Origin: Echinostoma caproni
Lineage: Eukaryota > Platyhelminthes > Trematoda > Plagiorchiida > Echinostomatidae
DNA: 11,283 bases
Direction: 5' to 3'
Assembly: GCA_900618425.1 (NCBI GenBank)
Contig: UZAN01050045.1
Coordinates: 4,491 to 15,773, forward strand
The first letter of the stretch is position 1. Every line of letters begins with the position of its first letter. The translations under genes were made by a program, and so were the position numbers. The notes under the pieces were generated by a model. It did no database searches, had not been told where the DNA came from, and saw nothing but the letters and a program-made list of their open reading frames with translations. Shown here piece after piece: positions 1 through 9,600 of the stretch.

Positions 1-286
1 ATAAACTGTGATGCTAGCAACGACAGTGACGGATGAGTGGTGCGTTGACGTGTAGCACGTTTGTTGATAACCCAAGTGATTAGCGGGTTGGAGTAGCAAC
101 CCCCTCGTGTCTGGGTTTGAATCCCAGCGGATTCGGAGGATGCGCAATTTCAGTGATTCCTGACTGCTGCACAGAGCGGTCAAGGCTTTCCCAGTGAAGA
201 TAATCGCATTGACTCTGCTTGGTAAAAAACGATTTCATAAATAACATTTCATACCAAAAACCACGTATAAAAGTACAAACTGATAC
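1..286 (-). other. Partial SMG8 intron, left edge
   Basis: Sequence downstream of the CNCGR exon. No further SMG8 homology is visible on the minus strand here. The stretch holds a tRNA-like repeat (61-135); the rest is unremarkable. Confidence 0.6.
61..135 (+). repeat. tRNA-derived (SINE-like) repeat with intact T-arm
   Basis: A perfect 5-bp stem with a 7-nt loop (CTGGG-TTTGAAT-CCCAG, 111-127) forms a canonical T-arm and overlaps a pol III B-box (GGTTTGAATCC). An A-box-like stretch, GATTAGCGGGTTGG, lies about 40 bp upstream. No matching acceptor stem is found, so this is not a functional tRNA but a tRNA-derived element or fragment. Confidence 0.5.
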
Positions 287-634
287 AGATATGGCGAACC
301 TTATTGCAGCACACACTGTCCATAGATGCGTAGAAACGCCAGTTTGCATCTTTGTAATCGAATGGGTCCCAACATAAGTCTTGTACTCGACCACAGTTGC
401 ATGAGCGCCGTAGCAGATGTTGGGAACGATGGGGCATCACGGCCAAATGTTGTTTACCGTCCAGTGAGGCACTGTCTGTGATCCCGGTTGTGGTATCTTT
501 TGATGACGATTTCGGTGGTTCTTGGTTTTCTCCGAGAGGAGTTGGATCGCCTGGACTGAGCAGTTCGGTTGCTTCAGATGGGTGACAGGCGAGAAGCGAT
601 TCAATCCAATAGGCACGCCATTTGCCCATTAGTC
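287..634 (-). CDS. SMG8: SMG8 exon with the conserved CNCGR / CC cysteine motifs
   Basis: The exon starts after acceptor TGTCTGTTTCCCATAG. Two bases complete a Gly codon begun in the previous exon. About 77 residues are lineage-specific, rich in Ser, Thr and Pro. They are followed by MPHRSQHLLRRSCNCGR, matching the family's HNSRARSTGACNCGR. After that come WDPFDYKDANWRFY (family DPFDIKAANYDFY) and DSVCCNKVRHI (family EKCCGKLDHI). The Cys residues are conserved and may bind metal, which is inference. The 3' end is least certain: I place the donor at ATATCT|GTATCA because homology extends through RHI and the frame soon reaches a stop at 249. The rest of the C-terminal half must lie to the left of the window. 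Confidence 0.87.
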
Positions 635-3600
635 CTATGGGAAACAGACAAAGCAGTAAACAAGTTGAACACCGTCAGTATAGGTATACTTACAACAATG
701 AATTATGCCCGATCGAGTTTTATTCATTTTTGAAAAGGAATAATAAAGAGATTTTAGTGCGAATGTGGTTTCAACGAAATCGATTTGTTGATTAACTCTT
801 TAAAAGTCACCCGAGTCTTACCAGATGGAACAACTCGAGTAAGGGCCATTTTCGCATCTAGACTATTCTGATGATGGTGGTGATTGCGACGATAGCCTGG
901 AGCGCGAGAAGCATAAGCTCGGTCGAGGGCACCGTCATCCGCGTATAATGTTCTCCTATCCAAACCGGCTAGAACGGCGCGGAGCGGAGCTGCATCGTCC
1001 GGGACACGGTGCATCTCGTACTGGCATGCATGTCCGGTGACGGATACCGCGCTGCATGTCACGCGACCAGCTAGATAAATGTGGGCCAAACGTTGGGATA
1101 GTTGCTCTAATGCCCGGAACACAGCGGGTCCACGAGCCAGACTGAGGAACACATTGAAAGCGGACACAACCTGTAGATGTTTTTTTAATTGTAAGAGAAA
1201 TAGGGAACGAGTGGAATTAAAAAAACATCATTAGATTCGCATACAAAAGGGAATGAGTAAATTATGGTATAGACATTGTCTGAACAGCCCCCCAACCAAG
1301 CTCACTTCCAGAGCTTAATAGTCGTGTGCCAATACAACACTGTATGTATATTATTAATTACAAAAAGGCCAGCTGGCAAGGGAAAAGGGGTGGTAGGGTG
1401 CGAAAAATGTTTACGTACTCCAGGTATGAATTGATCTCAACTTTGAACAGGAGTTTCTCATTAGTATCTCTTCGGATCATATATATTATTGATCGCGTGT
1501 TGAAGGCTCCATCTTGGGAGCACATGGGCATGGATGAACTGTTTTTGGATGCACCGAGTGAGTATGGAGAACGAAGCCGATGGCTTCCACTGTTGTTAGA
1601 AGTCAAACTCTCACCGACCGTTACTAGTTCACAATAATTTTAATTTCCAATAAATGAGATAAAACTGGTGGTCTCCAGTCTAGATTGTGCGGTTCTGATT
1701 TTGTATGGAAGGGAGAAGGGAAGGTTTTAAACACATGCATATTTTTATGGGTACCAGCACGGTGATGTAAAGCTAGCATATCTACAAGTGCTTTTGTTAT
1801 CCGTTGTTTTTTCTCATAGTAACCTTCCTCCTTTTTGTATTGAATTATTAACACCATGCTGTTTTGGCATAATTATGAATGCCAGAAAACAAACTACTTT
1901 GCCAACCATTTGGCCTAGTAGGTGGTTGTACACGCTTTATCTTTGGGTAGTGTTTATGATTTCTTTGTCGGAAAGCAAACCGACTGAAAGAATAACAGCA
2001 CCAAATAGCAAGGATATCCCTGTCCAGAACCCGAAGCGTAACGTTTAACCTAAGTGTTTCCATTCATAGATTTGGGAACGATCCTGTAAGCCCGAAAACA
2101 GAAAGAGTAGGCTGGCTAACTGGTTCCAATTAACGAGTCACTGTTCTCATGCCAATTCCGGAAATAAGCACAAAACCGTTCCCAAACAACATCATCGTGT
2201 TGGTCGAATTTGGGCCTCACTATCCTAAACAATTGAAGTGCGTCGCACTGCTGTGTTATTTTGCATGGTGGAGCATCGTTAANCGGGGTCAGACGTCCAA
2301 GGTACTCAATACACCTTGATGTCCAGTGGAGCCGGTGACCACTGCCGCGACCAGGAAGTTATGCGTGTGGCTCGTACGCATCTTCTCGGTTGGTTTGGAA
2401 TCAAGGTTTTTAGCCAACTCCCTTAGGTGAACTACCAATGGTTCACCAACCCGAATGTTGGTTTTTCATCCTCTCACTTCAGTGGGAAAACACCTCTGCC
2501 ACTAGGAGGCAGTGAGTAGGGCTTCCTCAGCAGAGGCTATTTGAGATGCTTAGCCATATAGGAGCATTGCGCGAGATGTAAGGGAGTGGTGACCAGTCAC
2601 AATCCCAGACACCCACCCTGACCATACTGAGCTTTTCGTGTTGGTCGAATTTGGGCCTCACTATCCTAAACAATTGAAGTGCGTCGCACTGCTGTGTTAT
2701 TTTGCATGGTGGAGCATCGTTAACTTTTCGAAATCAAAACATAGTGAGATGAACTTTAGTGATCACCACAAGAGTTACGATGCGTAAGAAGTTAGAATTA
2801 TTGTCTGAAATGGACAGAGACGAAACTGTCCATAATGAAAATACAAAATGAAGCAATTGTGCATTAGGATAAATTGCTGGAATAACGCCGATAGAAGAAC
2901 TAAATTTTTTAAACGGATCACCTGTTAGATCCGAAGGATTCCTTCACAAGTGGTACAGATATAAATCAATTGGCTTTAGCCTCAGTAGTCACATTTGTTT
3001 TGACCTAAGCTGTGCTTCACGGTGGTGTTACAGTGATTTCTCTCGAATAACATGCGTGACCTCGGATGTGAATATTTTTAGCAGCGGCAGACAAAAACTT
3101 ACATTCAAAGCCGTTGTACACCAGCAATCAATGTCTCGTAAACCAAAATTCACTGTTTGGCGTTTCTGAGCATGGCAGCTATATTGACGGAGTCTTAAGC
3201 GTGCCTGCAGTCGTGGGGTTTAAGTGATTCAAGATTGATCGGATAGTAACTGAAACAGGTATTGCTCAAAAACAACGACCTCAGGCACGGCATAAATAAT
3301 GAGCATTAAACCTTACAATGAAATCAGGGAGAACGCACCTTGACTAGATGGTATGTGTTGGAGTAATGAATGGGCAGATCGCTCTTGTAATGAGCTTCGG
3401 CTGCGGACAGTGCAGCTCGACAACGCACATCCGATAGTCGACGAAGCACATCGTTTGGGGATGTGGTCGGCACGTCACCAGCAGGTCGTACATTAGAATC
3501 CGTTTCGGTGTCTAGAACGGACGGGCACAGGGTTGCGGAATTGCGCAAAGACGCGGACGAAGGAGAGATGGCCATGTGAAATGCATGCAGCCAGGATTGA

Positions 3601-6600
3601 GCCAGTGATCCACTGGAGTGATTATCTGGCTTCCCATGTGCCCCATCGGAAGCGGGTGTATCGTCCGACATGAGACTTGTGTACAGTTTGTAACATGCCT
3701 GAATGTGAAAAGAGAACAAACAAAGTATCAGATTCTAAACGGATATTGTGTAAGAAATAAGGTATCGCATCTTATGTGAAGGAAACCGGTGGATTAATGA
3801 CTTACCAAGCGAATACTTTTTAGAGATAACCATTAAAACTAATGACTTGCAACCGGAACTTCCAGGAGGGTTGATGCATCGAAGACGAAAATGTATTTTC
3901 AGTTCTTACAAACGACCCTCTCGGATTTGAGAATGGAACAATACTGTAGTACGTAACTGTAAATATAGTACTTACAAAGATGTCTACTTATCATTGTTTG
4001 ACGGGTAGGACAGACTCCAGCATCCGTGATCTTATTGACATGGATGTTGAGAGCGCGGTAACACAATGAGTGATCAGAGAATCAGGTATCAATAACCGTA
4101 ATTTTCTGTCCGAGGAAAATAGTGTATTGATGCCCATGTAAGACAGCTAGAAGTTTAAATCAGGATATCATGTAACAAATTGCACGCAAGTTGACAGAGG
4201 TGACACAACAAACAAAAGAAGACTCAATGTGAAAAAAATTTACAATACTGGATAAGACTATTACAACAAATGCGTCATTGACGTCGAATATAAAAAATTG
4301 GGCGGTGGTGGTGAACAAGCGGTAAAGGTCATCAAATTATCACCCGGATGACGTGTGTTCGAATCCCACCACCACTGCCCGATTTCTCCTGTCCTCTGTA
4401 TGATGCATGGTAGACCTTTGATTGGCCGCTTCCCTCTTCTTTAAAAATGGTGTCATGATATATTGAATATCAGGAAGTAAAATTTTAAAAAACTGATTAA
4501 ATTAAAAGTACTATTTCAAGCCCTAAGTATCCCTTGTTCTACCCCCACTGCCACAACCAAGGTATGTGTGTGTGGTCCGTACGCTTTTCCGTGGATGGTT
4601 TGGAATCAGGGTGTTTTGTCATCTCCCCTAGATGAACGGTTGGTGATTCAACAACCCGGTTATAGCCATAGATGTCGGATTTTTGTCCTTTTATTTCGAT
4701 GGGGAGACACCATCACATGAAGGCAGTGAGCAGGGCTTTCTCAACAGAAGCTATTATGAAAAGACAAGTAGCTGACTTGTGGACACCACCTATGATAGGG
4801 GAAAGGTCATATTTCCCTTTAAAAGTGACTATTTCCCTCTGTTTTCCCTATTTTTTCTATTTATTTTTGTAAAATTCGAATTTCCAGATTCATCCGCCAA
4901 AAAGGACTCATACCGCACCATCGGCTATGTTTGATCCCCATTGGTTCATTTTCCCGTGACTCACTACTTTCGAGCTATTTTCCAAGATCATTGATGACCA
5001 GTCCCCGAACTGTATACAAGCAGATGAGCTGTCTGCTTTCTTCGCCTCTTACGGTCGAGCGAAATATACTACCTCGCCTGAAGGCCTGTCTTCCTTGTTC
5101 TCTCCCGTCGGGTTTCGGGTATCGTACTGCTTCGGGAGGCGTTTCCTTCCGGTTCTATTGGGACTTGCTTGGGGTACCGCAGTAGGGTGCACCAGTGTAC
5201 CGTCAATATTCCGCTGGATCGTATGGTTCTGTTTGTAGGTCACTGCTGCCGCACGTATCGTCGGTCACGGCTCGTGCTAGTCCAGTCGTATCGTCCAATC
5301 CAACGTTACAACAGCCTACGCCTTGGTACAGCACACGCTCTACTAGCTGAGCTACAAGACCACATCGACAGCAGTGATATTTTCACAGTTGGATCGAGCA
5401 CCTACATAAGAAGTATAAGTTGAGTGGAGGAGGAAACGGGAACAGATATGTGCACTAACCATAAACCATGATTTGCAGGTAGGAAGCTCGTAGGCAACTG
5501 GGGCTGGTCCAAACGCAGTACTCCTATTGGTAACCTGATCCAGCATAGAGGTCACATGTAGGTGAAGAAACGCCTTGAATGTGTGCTCCTCGGGCTGATC
5601 CGGCGGTGGATAGTTCCAAGCGGTGTAGGATGGTGCACATGTTTCGGGCACGTCAAACGATTTGTGCACCTGTTTTGTGTGCTCTGTCGGTTCGAAAAGA
5701 CCGGATTTGTCACCTTCGGTTAGATTTGTGAGAATGAAATCCAGATATTCCTGAGCCAGATCATCATGGATTATGGGTTTCTGGTGCTTCTCTGAAGCAT
5801 ACTCGTTCCCCAGTAGGACATGAACAAAATTGTGTCCCGGTAGAATGAATAACTGATTAGCTGGAGTGCTGAAAAAATTGGAATTATATGGAGATGAAGA
5901 GCAATGGTTGTGTTTGGTGGTGGTAGAGGGAAAACACAGAAAAGAAACGGGTCACGTCATCCTTAATCAAGGTTACTGGTCTGAACTGTGGAGCGTAGTC
6001 TACTGGTTCTGAATTTCATAACTTCACTTTATTCTGATTTTTCTTGCGACTTTCACTTATGTAGTAATGAAAATTCTAGATATATGCAACATATTACATG
6101 ATGAGTTTGTCGTGTAAACGAGACTTGAGCTGAAAAGCTAGGAAGCGCTAGACAGCTGTTTCGATCTGGCTGGGTTTCAACGGCAGTGCAAATCCACTGA
6201 TTCAACTGAGGGTGGCATCAGGGACCTCGCAGATAGAACGACTACCAGGCAGCTGATCAGACCGTTTTTCCACTTTAATATACACGACATAGCACAGCCA
6301 ATCTTTACGAGCTTAATGCGGGTATCACACCTTGCGGATCTCAGCATTAGTCTCTAGGGTTATGGCCCGGTTGGAAACTTTCAAAACTCAAATACTTGTT
6401 GTATGAAAACAGTCTGATCGGCTGCCCTGTAGTTGAGTGGGTAGTATGCTTGCGTTCTTCCTGTGAGGTCCCGGGTTCGATCCTGTTGGGACGAAGATCA
6501 TTGCTATTCGTCCCAAGATAAGCCAGGTTGCGTATTTGTTATTTCTGTGAAAAAATCGAACAAATTTACAACACCTTTGACCCAAATTAGGGTCATCTCA

Positions 6601-9600
6601 GATCAATACTGATCTCGCGGAGATTAATCAATAATATTGCGTCGTACGACAATACTGACGCAGTCTGTCCGTCTGATCCATGGCCTACGACCGGTTGAAC
6701 TTTGCTCACTGTGCTCACTGATTGGTACAGTCTTCTTCCTGCATTGATCGATGTCATTTTGAGTCACACATAAGCATCAGAGTCGAATTTGTAAATTAAC
6801 TGGCGACTGGAGATTTGTGTTCAACGCCATTAAAAGGCCGTGCTGCTAAAGCCGTACCTTCTCTCTCGCATTTTGGGAGACCTGAGAGATCGATGGCCGA
6901 CCGTGCGCCCTCTGTCTCGACTAGGTAGCTTCCGCTCCTAGAACTATCATTCGTTCACGAACTTAGTGATGATCCGCTGCTCTCGTGTGCTACTAGTGTT
7001 ACTGTGCTTGTGTTCTTTTCACTTGTAGTGTTCACCTGTGATATAGTGCTGTGCGAACTAATAGTAGGTAACGGATATAAGCGGCCTAAGACCTAACAGA
7101 TCTTCAATTGGGTCTATGGATTCACACAACTGATGAAAACCAACCAGATCGAAACAGCTGTTCTTAGCATTTCAGCTCATGCCTCATTTGCACAACGAAT
7201 TCATCATATAATCCAATCGAATCCTTCATTATTCTAATTTGCAACATATGTTTAAATTGTGAAGACTTACTATCAGTTTCGGTGCACCACAGCGACCATT
7301 TCGTAATCCCTATAAAATTGTCAATGTAGCTCCATAATAACTGTTTCAGTTCAGTTCAGTTTTTACAACCATTAACCATGCACTTTCATGCGCCGGTTTT
7401 CATTGCTGTCTTTTGGTGCCCCATTTAGATAAAAGAGCAGAATGAAGATTGAAATGTTGAACGCAAATTCAAGCGGAATATGGAGAATTTATAAAGATTA
7501 TTGTGCCGTGACTTGTTTGGCACACAGTCTGGATTCAGACGTGTGTGAAAATAAATAAATAAATAAATAAAATCGAGACCTAGTCAGCTAGCTTGGGAGC
7601 TCAAAAAGCGATTAGCAAAGATAAGCATATATGGCAAAATCTTCAAGATGAGATAGATGACTCAACTGAGATAGTGACCATTTATTAGATAATGTACGCA
7701 GATTAAAATGACACACGAGTTCGACGCGACCTAAATCACCTTTTAAACCAGCCTTATTCCCAAATATGTACTGTTCGTGTCTGATAGATATTCGACGAAA
7801 ATGATCATGGGGGGCAGTTGCGGTGAAAGGATAAGGGAATAGTGTCTATTTTATTGTAAGGTTAACCTGACTAAGACCCAAGGTGATGAAACACTTGAGG
7901 CCTCGATCAGGGAGATGTGATGTTACGTCGGACGACCTCAAGGATGCTAACCACAAACGGGTTATTAGGAGTTACAGCAAGGGATCTAGGATTAGTAACC
8001 CAATGATAGAGATATGAAACGTTACACATACTTTACAGTACCACATATGAATAAAAAGCGGGTGGTTCGGTGCTCATGTTTCGTTTCCGTTTCCGTCTGT
8101 TGCTAGCCGGTGTACTGGTTCTTCAAACAGATCAGCGTACAAAGCTGACTTGAATAACTTCGCTTCGAGCCTTGGATGAAACTGTTTCATCCAGAAGATA
8201 GTGTGGTACTATCCGCGTTAGTTAGATTACACACCCTTTGAACAGAGTTATCACATCTGCAGGGGGCAGATGTTTCAGACAAGGGTAACACGTCGGAACC
8301 CACAGATTGTCATTTTTCAAAGGTAGCTTCTACCTCTTTGGTCTAAATCACGTAATCAGTTATCAACTGTGAATCAAAGAAGCTGACGCATATATCAACG
8401 GCCACACCACAGTACACCGTTCGACAGGCGAGCTAAGTGAAGTTGAGGAAACAGGTGTGTCGAACCTGGGATAGACGATACACGGCAAACGAAGACAGCG
8501 AAACGGAGAAGGATAAATTGATCCCAAGCTGAATCTAGCCCAGAATGTAATTATTCACTAGAAACATTCTCAATCAGAATACTTATCTCAGGTAAAATTT
8601 AGCGATATTTGCTTTCGAATAGATTGGATGACGGTAGTGACAAGCTACAGACGCCCCAGAATACGGAACTCTCAGATGCATTGGAACCCAGCCGATAAGA
8701 AAGTGTCATATTAGTAAAACACCCAAGTTGTAGATGGTTTTCCGCTGCCGACGCAAACTCACTCTGATCGAATGAGTTTTAGATAACCAGTCTCGGGGTA
8801 ATGGAAGTGACTGGAAAAGGGCCGATACGGCCCCATGGAGCATCCGCTTATTTTGTGATACCGGACCAACACTGAACTTCCGTGGCTGGTTTCCAAAGGC
8901 TGTAGTGTAGACAGGTAGTTGAAAAAGTTAATGGTATCTGAAATTATGCACGCCACTCCAAGAAGAATCTTTTTTCAACAATGCCCTCCGAGTCCTTTGC
9001 GGGACTGTTCTTGCAGTCTACACTTGGTAGTGAAACGGCCAGGAGTGCATTCTCGAATAAGTCAGTTTAAAACTAGTATTCGATCAGGAGTGACACGTTC
9101 TGGCATAACAGACTAGAATTCAATTATAAGAAAATTTAGGCATTCACATTATGCAGACACAGAGCATGTGTACCCCGTCAGCTGAAGGTTATTCCATTTA
9201 AAATCGCCTTCGAAAGCCTCAGTGATGGTCGAGGATAGGAGTCTCGGGTTGTGCTTGGTCACTCTTCTCTTGCACTTCACCAAATGCTCCTATACGACCA
9301 GGTGTCTGGAATAGCCTTAGCTGAGAAGCCATGCTCACCAGATGGCCAGGAGAGATGGCCAAAGGCTTCGGATGGAGACCTCGAGTTTATCCTCCTTCTT
9401 CGATCAGGGCAACCGGGAGGTTGTGGTACATCAACCAATTCTATGCAATTCATTATCCATTGAATAATAGTAATAATTTGAAATCATTTGTATCGAACTT
9501 ATGAGGTCAGTATGTGTTCAGTCGTCGAACATGCATCGAACTGAAAAAATACGCTTTCTCCTACCTCAGCCTATTCGGGATCCCAGAAGCACATGTAATA

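Larger units (their letters stand above)
1171..3338 (-). other. SMG8 intron, 2.2 kb, containing a dispersed repeat and an ambiguous base
   Basis: Between the KSDLPIHY and LARGPA exons. It holds an 88-bp exact direct repeat (2195-2282 and 2636-2723), the single N at 2283 and one copy of the three-copy repeat family. Open frames at 1326-1637 (+) and 1788-2048 (+) have no recognisable product. I see nothing else in 1171-2190 or 2724-3338 beyond A/T-rich intronic sequence. Confidence 0.75.
3699..5459 (-). other. SMG8 intron, 1.8 kb, repeat-bearing
   Basis: Between the ELPT and KSDLPIHY exons. It holds a tRNA-like element at 4300-4380, repeat copy B at 4540-4760 and an A-box-like fragment at 5331-5361. 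The stretch 3720-4290 shows nothing recognisable. The stretch 4880-5430 is more GC-rich, with overlapping short open frames on both strands, but no product is recognised. Confidence 0.75.

Noticed and set aside
80..394. Minus-strand open frame of 104 codons
   Set aside because: It overlaps the SMG8 CNCGR exon in another frame and then the tRNA-like repeat. It shows no family features.
397..585. Plus-strand open frame of 62 codons
   Set aside because: Antisense shadow of the SMG8 exon at 287-634, which has clear homology on the minus strand.
754..821. Read-through of the LARGPA exon to the stop at 754 as the SMG8 C-terminus
   Set aside because: A consensus GTAAGA donor at 821-816 restores frame with an exon containing conserved CNCGR and CC motifs.
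1326..2063. Several overlapping open frames on both strands in the 2.2-kb intron
   Set aside because: No recognised motifs. The flanking SMG8 exons join in phase and with contiguous homology (YHLVK then VVSAF), so no coding exon is needed between them.
4300..4380. Functional nuclear tRNA gene
   Set aside because: The closing stem is too long, there is no convincing anticodon stem-loop, and the element lies inside a protein-coding intron among other repeats.
4931..5423. GC-richer stretch with open frames on both strands, considered as a retroelement remnant
   Set aside because: No reverse transcriptase, integrase, protease or zinc-knuckle motif is visible in any frame. Only a tRNA A-box-like fragment was found.
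6590..7103. Possible solo LTR between CAGATC repeats
   Set aside because: No TG...CA termini, no polyadenylation signal in a sensible place and no adjacent primer-binding site; mentioned only as an alternative.
9251..9463. Plus-strand open frame of 70 codons
   Set aside because: It overlaps repeat copy C in antisense, and the composition gives no domain signature.
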